From the NCBI GenBank assembly GCA_033795365.1, contig JARYGU010000012.1:1-64000 (forward strand): DNA of 64,000 nucleotides, read 5' to 3'. The position numbers and the translations under genes were made by a program. This DNA comes from JARYGU01 sp033795365. GTDB taxonomy: Bacteria > Pseudomonadota > Alphaproteobacteria > Rhizobiales > Rhizobiaceae. Below, in pieces: positions 1-9,824 of this stretch (position 1 is the stretch's first letter; the number at the start of each line of letters is the position of its first letter). The notes under the pieces are model-generated. The model did not search any database. It worked only from the letters and a program-made list of their open reading frames with translations, and had not been told where the DNA came from.

Positions 1-91
1 ACCAGCGAATTGAACGGCATTGCGAAATCTATTCGCTATTCGCCACCCCCTATTCGCCTCAAACCCAGCTTCTCATCATTTGCCCTTTGCC

Positions 92-210
92 GACCTGGTG
101 GTTATCGCGGGGTGGCCGCACCCGTTCCCATTCCGAACACGGCCGTGAAACGCCCCAGCGCCAATGGTACTTCGTCTCAAGACGCGGGAGAGTAGGTCGC
201 TGCCAGGTCT
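92..210 (+). rRNA. rrf: 5S ribosomal RNA
   Basis: The 5' end GACCTGG pairs with CCAGGTC at the 3' end to close helix I. The interior has the conserved 5S blocks CATTCCGAACACGG and GGGAGAGTAGGTCGC. This is the last rRNA of an operon whose 23S gene lies to the left of the window. Bases 1-91 are the 23S-5S spacer and hold three copies of TATTCGC (30-36, 37-43, 51-57). The exact ends are uncertain by a base or two. Confidence 0.95.
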
Positions 211-280
211 GCAAAAGGCAATGCCATCGAAGGATGGATAAACAATCTTCTCGACACGACTTCGGCCCAAGCCGAGCAAA

Positions 281-305
281 AAGGGCCGCGCAAAGCGGCC
301 TTTCG
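281..305 (+). terminator. Rho-independent terminator-like hairpin after 5S
   Basis: The stem GGCCGC (284-289) pairs with GCGGCC (295-300) around a GCAAA loop, with A residues before it and TTT after it. It lies between 5S rRNA and tRNA-fMet, so it may attenuate rather than stop transcription into the tRNA. The T tract is short, so strength is uncertain. Confidence 0.5.
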
Positions 306-418
306 TGTTAAGATAACACCGCAGGACAAAAGGGTGCAGCAGCACCCCCGGCCAGGCCGCCAGAGGCGGAAAGGCCCGACAGAAAACGACCGGGCACAAA
401 ACCCGGCACAAACGTTAA

Positions 419-2104
<1,686 letters not shown>

Positions 2105-2123
2105 TGCACTTCTCCTTTCGGCA

Positions 2124-2315
2124 TCAGGAGGTGCGCTTCCCCCGTCGCCTCGTCATCCTGACTTCTTCCGCGTAGCATTCCCGTGCTGCCTGTCGCGCCA
2201 GAAAGTCGACCAGAAGCAAAAGCCGCGGATCGGGATCGCCCCTCGGCGTAAAGGTCAGGTCCGGCTCGTCGATGAGCAGGGATTCGAGCAACTCTTCGCG
2301 CTCGTTGCTTGTCAT
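2124..2315 (-). CDS. Small protein upstream of the integrase, unknown
   Basis: This 63-aa protein (start MTSNEREELLESLL) has an acidic N-terminal half, a leucine-rich centre (DPDPRLLLLVDFLARQA) and a very basic tail (RMTRRRGKRTS). In-frame ATGs 12 and 15 codons further upstream are possible alternative starts. The stop lies 19 bp before the integrase start on the same strand, so the two are probably one operon. The size, charge and position suit a recombination directionality factor or another accessory of the recombinase, but no family was recognised. Confidence 0.55.
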   Translation of the reverse strand: MTSNEREELLESLLIDEPDLTFTPRGDPDPRLLLLVDFLARQAARECYAEEVRMTRRRGKRTS

Positions 2316-2573
2316 CTTCGCCGGTGAATGGGTTGATCGTAAAGTCATACATCCAAGCATTCACCCGAAGATCAGCATAAGCAATTGAAATAACACGCGT
2401 ATAGTTGGCGGCGGAAAGTATGCCCCCGGCGGCATCGGCGAAGCGCGGCGCAATCCTTCGTGCTACAGCATATGGAAAATACTGACGTGAACGCGCAGTA
2501 TTCTCGTGCATTACTGCTCTGTGGTGAGCGTCCAGGGCCATCGCTGACATCCCTTGTTTGCAACGCAGAAATC

Positions 2574-2596
2574 GGCTATATGTCAGGATATATACC
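2574..2596. promoter_or_regulatory. Possible operator of the 2.6-kb toxin-antitoxin pair
   Basis: GGCTATAT and ATATATACC form an imperfect palindrome just upstream of the antitoxin ribosome-binding site (CGGAGG, 2598-2603). TA operons are usually autoregulated at such sites. The AT-rich core may also act as the -10 element. Confidence 0.4.
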
Positions 2597-2609
2597 ACGG
2601 AGGCCAGCC

Positions 2610-2912
2610 ATGAGCAATGCTGCGCAGAAGAGAGCGATCGAGAATTACCGGGCGCGCCTGACACAGCGCGGCTTCAAGCGCTTTGAGGTTCTTGCGCTGG
2701 AATCCGATCGCGATCTAATCCGATCGCTCGCCCGTCAACTGGCCGAAGAAGGACCAGAGGCAGAGCAAGCCCGACAGACGGTGAGGGCTCTTGTTTCGGG
2801 TGAGCCTTCGAAATCCAGCGGCATTCTGTCGGCCCTGCGCCGCTCGCCTTTGGTCGGCGCCGATCTCGATCTGTCGCGCCCGCGCGAGGAAGGGCGACGG
2901 GTCGATCTGTGA
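2610..2912 (+). CDS. Antitoxin of a VapC-type TA pair
   Basis: This 100-aa protein starts MSNAAQKRAIENYRARL, after the ribosome-binding site CGGAGG. Its N-terminal half has a predicted basic helix-turn-helix or helical DNA-binding look, including the segment RGFKRFEVLALESDRDL. The C-terminal half is a linker with a short tail (EEGRRVDL) of the kind that plugs the toxin. It overlaps the PIN-domain toxin by GTGA, which implies translational coupling. The role as antitoxin rests on this pairing; the exact antitoxin family was not identified. Confidence 0.8.
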   Translation: MSNAAQKRAIENYRARLTQRGFKRFEVLALESDRDLIRSLARQLAEEGPEAEQARQTVRALVSGEPSKSSGILSALRRSPLVGADLDLSRPREEGRRVDL

Positions 2913-3340
2913 CGCGCTATCTCCTTGACACCAACATCATCAGTAACACCGTCAAGCCGCAGCCCTCGGAATCGCTGCTGGCATGGTGGAGCGAGCAGAG
3001 CGATCAAGACCTGTTCGTCGCGTCTCTGACTATAGCTGAAATACGCCGCGGCATTTTAGAAAAACCACGTGGCAAGAAACGAGAGGTTCTCGATACGTGG
3101 TTCACAGGACCGGAGGGACCGCAGGCTCTTTTTGCGGGGCGCATACTGCCATTCGACGACAAGGCCGGGTTGATCTGGTCGCGATTGATGGCGGACGGCA
3201 AGGCCGCTGGACGCCCTCGCAGCGGGCTCGACATGATCATCGCGGCGACGGCAGGCGCAAACGATTGCGTTGTGATCACGGACAACGAAAAGGACTTCGC
3301 CGGTATCCAGTTCATCAACCCCATGCGAGGCTTCGTTTGA
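2909..3340 (+). CDS. VapC-family PIN-domain ribonuclease toxin
   Basis: This 143-aa PIN-domain protein is a predicted Mg-dependent endoribonuclease held in check by the preceding antitoxin. The acidic active-site residues are visible: Asp7 in YLLDTN, Glu44 in TIAEIRRG, Asp108 in GLDMIIAA and Asp125 in VVITDNEKDF. The GTG start overlaps the antitoxin stop. It lies near the integrase, where TA pairs often stabilise mobile elements. The length is typical of VapC. Confidence 0.9.
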   Translation: MTRYLLDTNIISNTVKPQPSESLLAWWSEQSDQDLFVASLTIAEIRRGILEKPRGKKREVLDTWFTGPEGPQALFAGRILPFDDKAGLIWSRLMADGKAAGRPRSGLDMIIAATAGANDCVVITDNEKDFAGIQFINPMRGFV

Positions 3341-3376
3341 TGCTGCGGCAGAGAGCAAAATGCTCGGGAGGAAAAT

Positions 3377-4159
3377 GTGGCTGAAACCCAGATCGAGTGG
3401 ACCGACGCCACCTGGAATCCTGTCGCCGGGTGTTCGATTGTAACGGCCGGCTGCACGCACTGCTATGCAATGGAAATGGCCAAGCGCCTGGAGGCGATGG
3501 GCGTCGAGAAATATGCGGGGCTGACCCGCAAAACTGGCCGACGCACCGTTTGGAACGGGGTGGTGCGCGAAGACCGCGAGGCGTTATCCATACCACTTCG
3601 GTGGCGCAAGCCGCGCAAGATCTTCGTCAATTCCATGAGCGATCTGTTCCACGAACAGGTCAGCGACGACTTCATTCTCGATGTATGGCAAATCATGCGC
3701 GAGACGCCGCACCACAACTATCAGATACTCACGAAACGGCCAGAGAGAATGGCCGATCTGGTGGCCAGCAAGATAGGCGAGGTTCTGCCCAACGTGTGGC
3801 TTGGGACCAGCATCGAAAACGCTGCTGTAGCCGAACGGATCGAGCATCTGCGGAAAGCGCCTGCTGCGATCCGCTTCATATCATTCGAGCCTCTGATCGA
3901 CGCCGTCGGCACCATCGACCTCAGTGAAATCCATTGGGCAATCGTGGGCGGTGAAAGTGGGAAATCCGCTCGTCCCATCCGTGAAGAATGGATCGATGAA
4001 ATCTACACCAATTGCCAAACGGCAGGGACGGCGTTCTTCTTCAAGCAGTGGGGTACATGGGGCAAGGACAACAAAAAGCGGTCAAAAAAGGCAAACGGAC
4101 GCGAGTATCGAGGCCGAACTTGGGATGAGATGCCGATAGCGCCTCAGCCGGCCGCATAA
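3377..4159 (+). CDS. Phage Gp37/Gp68 family protein (DUF5131), three-Cys motif
   Basis: This 260-aa protein starts at GTG and opens with IEWTDATWNPVAGC, typical of the Gp37/Gp68 family. Three cysteines spaced C-x6-C-x2-C (Cys19, Cys26, Cys29 in GCSIVTAGCTHCYA) form the motif for which the neighbouring TcmP family is named. The spacing recalls an iron-sulfur or radical-SAM site, but that is inference. Further conserved-looking blocks are FVNSMSDLFHE, YQILTKRPERM, WLGTSIEN and WAIVGGESG. The gene lies 36 bp after VapC and 22 bp before TcmP, as an operon. The biochemical activity is unknown; phage and defence contexts are common for the family. Confidence 0.88.
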   Translation: MAETQIEWTDATWNPVAGCSIVTAGCTHCYAMEMAKRLEAMGVEKYAGLTRKTGRRTVWNGVVREDREALSIPLRWRKPRKIFVNSMSDLFHEQVSDDFILDVWQIMRETPHHNYQILTKRPERMADLVASKIGEVLPNVWLGTSIENAAVAERIEHLRKAPAAIRFISFEPLIDAVGTIDLSEIHWAIVGGESGKSARPIREEWIDEIYTNCQTAGTAFFFKQWGTWGKDNKKRSKKANGREYRGRTWDEMPIAPQPAA

Positions 4160-4181
4160 GAACAGGGGACTTGGGGGCGAA

Positions 4182-5456
4182 ATGACGAGGAAACAGTACG
4201 AATGGCCGGATGGCGCAAAACTGGAAGACCACTCCAAACGCAAGCATAAGATCCTGCGTGAATACGTCTTCGACTATCTGACTGTTCGCTGCAAGCTTCC
4301 CCAGCGCGAACGCTTTCGGCTTGCTATCGTCGACGGTTTCGCAGGCGGTGGCCGCTACCAATGCGGCTCCCCTGGCTCGCCGTTGATCTTCATCGAAGAA
4401 TTGAAGCGCGCAGTGGAAGCAGTAAACACTCATCGCACGGTGCAGGGCCTCGGCATGATTGAGGTCGAATGCCTGCTGATCTTCAACGACGCCAGCCTTG
4501 ATGCCGTCGAGCTTCTGAAGGGGCATGTCGCGCCGATGCAGGCTGACATCGCCGCAACGTGCCCGAGGCTGCATCTGCGCGTCGAATACCTCAACGAGTT
4601 CTTTGAAGTCGCCTATCCCCGGATCAAGGGCCTTCTTGAACAGGGCCGATATAAAAATGTCCTGTTTAATCTCGACCAGTGCGGTGACAGTCACGTCAAT
4701 CGCGAAACGATTATTGACATCATGCGCTCGTATGCATCGGCGGAGATTTTCTACACCTTCATGATCAGCTCTTTGTTGGCCTTCCTCAAGAAGGACCAGC
4801 CGGACCAGCTAACGAAGCGGCTTGATTACCTTGGTATCAAGGGCACCGACATCACGTCCCGGAACGACCTTATGAGCAAGAACGACTGGCTCGGAACGGC
4901 GGAGAAGATGGTCTTCGAGGTCTTCCATCGATGTGCGCCATTTGTGAGCCCGTTCTCGATCAACAATCCTGATGGCTGGCGCTATTGGTTTATTCATTTC
5001 GCCAATGCCTGCCGAGCACGGCAGGTTTACAATAATATCCTCCATGACAACGCGACCCTCCAAGCGCATTTTGGCCGCTCGGGTCTCAACATGCTCTCCT
5101 ACGATCCGCGTGATGACGAAGGCAGACTATACCTGTTCGATAATAATGGACGAGCCTCTGCCAAGGAGCAGCTCATGGGAGACATTCCCCGCCTGGTGAG
5201 CGACGCGGGAGACGCCATGTCCGTTATGGAGTTCTATGAGAGCATCTACAACATCACACCGGCTCATGCTGATGACGTTCATGCCGCAATCATCGAGAAT
5301 CCGGATCTTGAGGTAATTACGCCTGCCGGCGGTGAACGACGAAAGGCGAATACGATCGCGGCCGACGACATCATCAAAGTGAAAAACCAGCGTAGCTTTT
5401 TTCCAATGTTTCTAAGTGCGAGTTCGAACCGGAAAGGAATAAAGGGTAAGAACTGA
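4182..5456 (+). CDS. tcmP: Three-Cys-motif partner protein TcmP
   Basis: This 424-aa protein belongs to the TcmP family, defined by its regular linkage to the three-Cys (DUF5131) protein found here just upstream. The N-terminal part begins with EDHSKRKHKILREYV and contains AIVDGFAGGGRY, a glycine-rich segment resembling a methyltransferase nucleotide-binding loop. FNLDQCGDSHV and FYTFMISSLLAFL follow in the middle. The pair probably act together, perhaps in modification or phage interference, but the substrate is not known. The C-terminal quarter (EFYESIYNITPAHADDV onward) may be a winged-helix-like region. Confidence 0.85.
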   Translation: MTRKQYEWPDGAKLEDHSKRKHKILREYVFDYLTVRCKLPQRERFRLAIVDGFAGGGRYQCGSPGSPLIFIEELKRAVEAVNTHRTVQGLGMIEVECLLIFNDASLDAVELLKGHVAPMQADIAATCPRLHLRVEYLNEFFEVAYPRIKGLLEQGRYKNVLFNLDQCGDSHVNRETIIDIMRSYASAEIFYTFMISSLLAFLKKDQPDQLTKRLDYLGIKGTDITSRNDLMSKNDWLGTAEKMVFEVFHRCAPFVSPFSINNPDGWRYWFIHFANACRARQVYNNILHDNATLQAHFGRSGLNMLSYDPRDDEGRLYLFDNNGRASAKEQLMGDIPRLVSDAGDAMSVMEFYESIYNITPAHADDVHAAIIENPDLEVITPAGGERRKANTIAADDIIKVKNQRSFFPMFLSASSNRKGIKGKN

Positions 5457-5574
5457 CCCAGCTCCGGATTGCGTCTGTCGCGAGACGGTAAACATCAATC
5501 TTCAGTATACCTGTCGGAGTTGCTACCCCCCTTGTGAAACGCATCAGAGTTGGCCGTTTCATCGGCGTTCAGGG

Positions 5575-8028
5575 TCACTTTGGTTTTGCCTTGAGATTCA
5601 GGCTCACGGTGCTGCATTGGCAACGCAGAGAATCAGGAGAACCACCCCGCGGAGACACGTATAACCACGATTGGCAGTCCTTGCACCGCAGACACTCCAG
5701 CAATTCCTTGAATGCCGTCACCACAGGCTCGAAATCCTTCTTCCCGAAGTTGGCCCACTCATTGTAATGCACGGCCTTGTTGACAGCCCACTGCTCGACA
5801 TTGCTCGCCCCGCTAGAGCTGGAGAGTGTTGCCTTGCGCTCAAGCGCGGCTTCCTTTGCGGCGGCATTGCCCCACGACTGAGCTGCATCAGCGGCCTTTC
5901 CATAGACATCCTTCGCGCGCGAGAGGACGTTGGGTAGCAATTCGCCGAGGTCATAGTTGCCATCCGCCCGAAAAATCGGCCGCGCGCCAAGTTGGTCCGC
6001 GAGCTGGCGTGATGCGTATTCCAGATGGTGCCGTAGCCCGTGGGCGGCTGTCTCGACCTTACCCTTGGCGAGAGCCGTAGCGATCTCATCCCAGATATCC
6101 GCGTTTGACTCGACAAGCGGACCTGTATCCACAGTCCAGCTATGGAACGCCAGCGACGTCTTCGCGGTAACAAGCCCCGCTGACTTCATTTGCTCCGCCC
6201 ATAGGCGATCATGCGTCGTTATGATGAACTGCGTGTCGGGGAAATGCGTTTTCAGCAACTTGCAAAACTGGTAGCGATGGCCCGAGTCGACGGACATCAC
6301 CACATCGTCCAGCAGTGCGATCGTGAAGCTCTTCGCGAAAAGGCGCTTCATCAAGGCGAGGTAAAGACATACACCCATGCCGTCTTGATGCCCCTCGCTG
6401 TGATAAGCGCCGGGCGGGAAAAGACCGCGCTCGTAGAAATTCACGTCGAAAACGAGCCGCCCCTCGCTGGGTGTCAGCTTCGCCGTGAACTTCGCCTCAT
6501 CGTCCTCATTGATCAGACGGTAGAAAGTGCTGAAATCGTCCTGAACGTCGTCATAGAGAGCATTCAGCTCCTGTTCCATGACGCGACAATAGGCCTCGTA
6601 GGTTGCCCTAGCCGCATTGCTGGCGGCCTTCGCGGCCTCGTTCCTCCGCATGGCGTCGCGGTAGTCATTGAGGCGAAGCTGCGCTGTCGTGAGAAACGTC
6701 TGCGCTTCGATGGCCGCGCTCTGGTCAGGTTTCGCGTGGACCTTGGCCGTGAGGGCGGCAAGCCTAGAAGGAGTAGCTTCAGGCATTTTGGGCCATCCAC
6801 TGCCCAACCGCTCTTTCAAACCGATCAGCCCGTCGAAATTCCCAAGTTGCCCCTTCAATTCCTGAAGGTCAGTCCCCCATGCGGTTATGATATCGGCTCC
6901 GACCGCGTCGTCTTCCTCTTTTGCGATCCTCAGAGCCTGCCTGAGAAGGCCGAGCAAGTTTTCCGCATGGGCGGCGAGGTTGCCGCCGTTCGAAAGAAGC
7001 GACGTCTGCAGTTTGCCGGCGTCCTCGGATTTTGAGAGCTTGGCCTTGAGGTGTGCGAGCAGATGGTTCTCGTCAGGCCAAGGGTGATCGCATAGCGGGC
7101 ACTCGGGTCCATCGACAAGTTCAAGCCCCTTTTCCACCAGCGAACGCCGCTGCAAAGCTTGGAGCAGGGCGGGATCGCCCTCCAGCGTCGCGATGCCGGA
7201 AAGGATTGCCGCTGCTTCCTCCTTCCCCATGTCCGCAAGGGAGCCGAGCATATCCGACAACGCCTGGAGATCACGCAGTGCGGATTGCTTGTTCAACTCA
7301 GACAGCTTGTCGGCGTCGGAAAGACCTGCATCGATCTGCGTGTCGGATGTCAGCGTTTCGATCTTTGGCAGGCCAACCGATTCTCGCTTTGGGTTGACCG
7401 AGGCCAGCAACTCCGCGGCGCCGAACGTAGTGATCTGTAGATGCCGCTGCAACGTATCGCGGCTTGACTGCACTTGGCTTGTTGCAGCCTTGAATCCGGT
7501 CTGTAGCTTATTCTGCGCGGTATTGAGCGCGGCGCGAGTCTGTCCGATGCCGTCCAGCTTCAGAATCGCCTGGATTTCCTCCGAGCGTTTTGTCGGCTCC
7601 ACCAGAATGAAACGAAGAATGTCACGCCGTGCGAGCGTGATTTCCGGATGATCCGCGATCTCGGCGAGTGCCGCTTTCACATCTGCGTCGGGAGGCACAA
7701 TCTTCGGCTTGCCTGGAGCAGATACCTTCCGCGTGATCGTCGCCGACTTGCCGAGAGCGGAAATGAAAACCCTCAACTCCACGAAGGCAGCGTCCGGGAA
7801 CTTCACCTTGTCGACATGCGGGCCGTGTTCTGAAACCGAAAGGCTTTTCGTACCCCGCCCAGTCAGACGCCCGATCTCTCCGGTAAGGCCGAACTCTATC
7901 GCGTCAATGACACCGCTCTTGCCGGTTCCATTCGGGCCGGAGATCGCGAAGGTTCCCTTTCCGAAGTTGATGTCGAGCTTGCGAATTCCGCGGAACTCTT
8001 CGACGTGAGCGGTTTCGAGTTTGATCAC
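5575..8028 (-). CDS. RecF/SbcC-like AAA ATPase with zinc motifs
   Basis: This 817-aa SMC/Rad50-type ATPase has Walker A GPNGTGKS (residues 31-38) after the family's FRGIRKLDINFG strand. Walker B and D-loop are in TIALLDDVVMSVDSG, and an H-loop-like IITTHDRLW follows. A CPLC-x-H zinc-hook-like segment lies near residue 310 inside a helical region. A Cys-rich tail (CLRCKDC and CQC) may be a second zinc site. Such proteins sense or process DNA ends and are frequent in phage-defence operons. The gene is convergent with DUF5131-TcmP, with 118 bp between them, and its ATG overlaps the stop of a small upstream gene. No separate nuclease domain was recognised. Confidence 0.85.
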   Translation of the reverse strand: MIKLETAHVEEFRGIRKLDINFGKGTFAISGPNGTGKSGVIDAIEFGLTGEIGRLTGRGTKSLSVSEHGPHVDKVKFPDAAFVELRVFISALGKSATITRKVSAPGKPKIVPPDADVKAALAEIADHPEITLARRDILRFILVEPTKRSEEIQAILKLDGIGQTRAALNTAQNKLQTGFKAATSQVQSSRDTLQRHLQITTFGAAELLASVNPKRESVGLPKIETLTSDTQIDAGLSDADKLSELNKQSALRDLQALSDMLGSLADMGKEEAAAILSGIATLEGDPALLQALQRRSLVEKGLELVDGPECPLCDHPWPDENHLLAHLKAKLSKSEDAGKLQTSLLSNGGNLAAHAENLLGLLRQALRIAKEEDDAVGADIITAWGTDLQELKGQLGNFDGLIGLKERLGSGWPKMPEATPSRLAALTAKVHAKPDQSAAIEAQTFLTTAQLRLNDYRDAMRRNEAAKAASNAARATYEAYCRVMEQELNALYDDVQDDFSTFYRLINEDDEAKFTAKLTPSEGRLVFDVNFYERGLFPPGAYHSEGHQDGMGVCLYLALMKRLFAKSFTIALLDDVVMSVDSGHRYQFCKLLKTHFPDTQFIITTHDRLWAEQMKSAGLVTAKTSLAFHSWTVDTGPLVESNADIWDEIATALAKGKVETAAHGLRHHLEYASRQLADQLGARPIFRADGNYDLGELLPNVLSRAKDVYGKAADAAQSWGNAAAKEAALERKATLSSSSGASNVEQWAVNKAVHYNEWANFGKKDFEPVVTAFKELLECLRCKDCQSWLYVSPRGGSPDSLRCQCSTVSLNLKAKPK

Positions 8029-8201
8029 TTCACATCACCGCCAACCGGCGTCGAGAAGATTTTTACGAAGTCGTCAGCCTTGATCTTCTTATCGTCCGAC
8101 AGCAGCTTCCTGATCTCTTCAACCTTGTCGGAATCGAGTTCTTTCCCCTCCTCAAGAGCTGAAATGAACTTCTTCGCAATGTCCTGTTGCAGCGTTACCA
8201 T
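8025..8201 (-). CDS. Small helical protein coupled to the ATPase
   Basis: The ATG at 8201 gives 58 aa (MVTLQQDIAKKFISALEEG and on), rich in Lys, Asp and Glu and probably helical. Its TGA overlaps the ATPase start (ATGA), so the two are translationally coupled and likely work together. The reading frame stays open upstream and looks protein-like for about 40 more codons (RPAARFELPAKLLRATIGAD) but has no standard start there. The original gene may therefore have been longer and lost its 5' end at the junction with the ICE core. Confidence 0.6.
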   Translation of the reverse strand: MVTLQQDIAKKFISALEEGKELDSDKVEEIRKLLSDDKKIKADDFVKIFSTPVGGDVK

Positions 8202-8412
8202 GTAGCCCCATGTATTGCCCGCAGAATCGGCACCAATTGTAGCGCGAAGTAGCTTCGCGGGAAGCTCGAAACGTGCAGCGGGTCTAACTTCTGAAACCCT
8301 GATATCCGTATTTGCGGGTTTGCGATTTTGCGGGGGAAAGCCTTCCCCCTGGCCGGCGCCGGGGTCGCCGGCACACCCCCTTCTGCGGAGAGACCCCGCA
8401 AAGCCCCCTTTA

Positions 8413-8423
8413 GAGTGAGAGTG
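8413..8423 (+). promoter_or_regulatory. GAGTGAGAGTG purine tract before ardC hairpin
   Basis: The same 11-mer occurs 10-13 nt before the leader hairpins of ardC and of the strawberry-notch gene (16520-16530). A close variant lies before the parB-like gene (11344-11354). Its repeated position suggests part of the leader element or a protein-binding site. Confidence 0.45.
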
Positions 8424-8436
8424 CGGACGGGGTTCG

Positions 8437-8484
8437 CCGTGACGGGTTAAAGGCTGGAGGAGAGGCTTCCGGCGCCCGTCGCGG
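8437..8484 (+). promoter_or_regulatory. 48-nt leader hairpin of ardC (class A)
   Basis: The outer stem is CCGTGACGGG (8437-8446) with CCCGTCGCGG (8475-8484), 10 bp including one G-U. The inner stem is GCTGGAGG (8453-8460) with CTTCCGGC (8466-8473), 8 bp, closed by a 5-nt purine loop AGAGG. The 5' side has a 6-nt bulge (TTAAAG) and the 3' side a single G. The final GG of the outer stem is part of the Shine-Dalgarno GGAG (8483-8486), 10 nt before ATG. The same geometry recurs at 11367 and 14643. Confidence 0.75.
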
Positions 8485-8493
8485 AGAACCGCG

Positions 8494-9456
8494 ATGTCCA
8501 GACATGATCGCAGCGTTCGCACCGGCTCGGACCGGGCGAACCTTTATGACGAAATCACCACCAAAATCATCGCCGAGCTGGAGGCCGGTCGCGTGCCGTG
8601 GGTGCAGCCCTGGGGAACGTCGGCCGCCAAGGCACCGCTCGGCCTGCCGAAAAACGCCGCTACCTCCCGCAGCTACAGCGGCATCAACGTGCTCATCCTT
8701 TGGGGCGCTGTCATCGAGCACGGCTTTCCCTGCCAGGGCTGGCTCACATTCCGGCAGGCGCTTTCGCTCGGCGGCCATGTCCGCAAAGGCGAGCACGGCA
8801 CCACGGTCGTCTATGCCGACCGCTTTACGCCGGAAGACGAGAAGCGCCGCGCCCGCGAGACCGGCGAGGAAGCACATGCCATCCCGTTCCTGAAGCGCTT
8901 TACGGTCTTCAATGTGGCGCAATGCGACGGGCTGCCCGACGACATCGCCACCGTCGCGCCGCCGCCACTGCCCGGCCTGATCGAGCCGAGGGTCGAGGCG
9001 CTCATCAAGGCGACCGGCGTCGATTTCCGCGTCGGCGGCAACCGGGCCTTCTACGTCCCGTCCCAGGACTATGTGATGGTTCCGCCGCCCCAGGCATATT
9101 TCGAGCCGATCAACTGGCACCGGACCGCTCTGCACGAACTCGGTCACGCCAGCGGTCATCACAGCCGGCTGAACCGTGACCTGACCGGCTCGTTCGGCTC
9201 GAAGAAATACGCCTTCGAAGAACTGATCGCTGAGCAGACTTCGGCCTTTACCTGCGCCGCGCTCGGCATCGTGCCGACGGTGCGCCACGCCGATTACATT
9301 GGCAGTTGGCTGGAGGTCATGCGCGAGGATTCCCGCGCCATCATGCGCGCGGCCTCGCAGGCGAGCAAGGCGGCCGACTGGCTGCTGTCCTTCCTGCCAG
9401 AAGACGAGCAGCGGCCTGCCACGCCCGAGACCGCTATCGACAGGAGGGCAGCATGA
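8494..9456 (+). CDS. ardC: ArdC-like antirestriction protein
   Basis: This 320-aa protein has the ArdC ssDNA-binding N-terminal domain (LYDEITTKIIAELEAG ... GINVLILW ... WLTFRQALSLGGHVRKGEHG) and a C-terminal zincin-like metallopeptidase domain. The zinc motif is HELGHASGHH, with His214, Glu215 and His218, followed by an E-rich helix (FEELIAEQTSAF). ArdC proteins protect incoming single-stranded conjugative DNA and counter host restriction. It is the first gene of a tightly packed operon (ATGA overlap with the next gene), preceded by a class A leader hairpin. Confidence 0.93.
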   Translation: MSRHDRSVRTGSDRANLYDEITTKIIAELEAGRVPWVQPWGTSAAKAPLGLPKNAATSRSYSGINVLILWGAVIEHGFPCQGWLTFRQALSLGGHVRKGEHGTTVVYADRFTPEDEKRRARETGEEAHAIPFLKRFTVFNVAQCDGLPDDIATVAPPPLPGLIEPRVEALIKATGVDFRVGGNRAFYVPSQDYVMVPPPQAYFEPINWHRTALHELGHASGHHSRLNRDLTGSFGSKKYAFEELIAEQTSAFTCAALGIVPTVRHADYIGSWLEVMREDSRAIMRAASQASKAADWLLSFLPEDEQRPATPETAIDRRAA

Positions 9457-9824
9457 TCCTCCTGACGGACGAGCTGCGTGTGCAGCTTCTCGCCAATGGC
9501 CGCCAGCGCGACACCGATCATGTGCCGGTCGTCAAATTCTTCAACCCGCTCGGCGCCGGCGTCTGGCTGGCGACTGAACTCGATGCCGACGGCGACATCC
9601 TCTTTGGTCTGGCCGATCTCGGCGAGCCGGAGCTTGGCTATTTCTCGCTCGAGGAGATGGCTTCGGTGCGCCTGCCTTTCGGACTCGGCATCGAGCGCGA
9701 CGTCCTCTTTTCCGGCGACTTTCCGATTTCGGTCTGGGCCGAGGCTGCACGGGAAGCCGGCAGCATCCGCCGCGCCGAACGGATCATCTATGCCGCGGCG
9801 CGTGCGCGGCGGGAGAACGTCTGA
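9453..9824 (+). CDS. DUF2958 domain protein
   Basis: This 123-aa protein begins MILLTDELRVQLLANG and contains VKFFNPLGAGVWLATELD and FGLADLGEPELGYFSL, characteristic of DUF2958. The family almost always sits beside ArdC in conjugative elements and its function is unknown. The ATG overlaps the ardC stop and its TGA overlaps the next ATG, so it is part of a coupled operon. The start follows an AGGAGG ribosome-binding site. Confidence 0.85.
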   Translation: MILLTDELRVQLLANGRQRDTDHVPVVKFFNPLGAGVWLATELDADGDILFGLADLGEPELGYFSLEEMASVRLPFGLGIERDVLFSGDFPISVWAEAAREAGSIRRAERIIYAAARARRENV

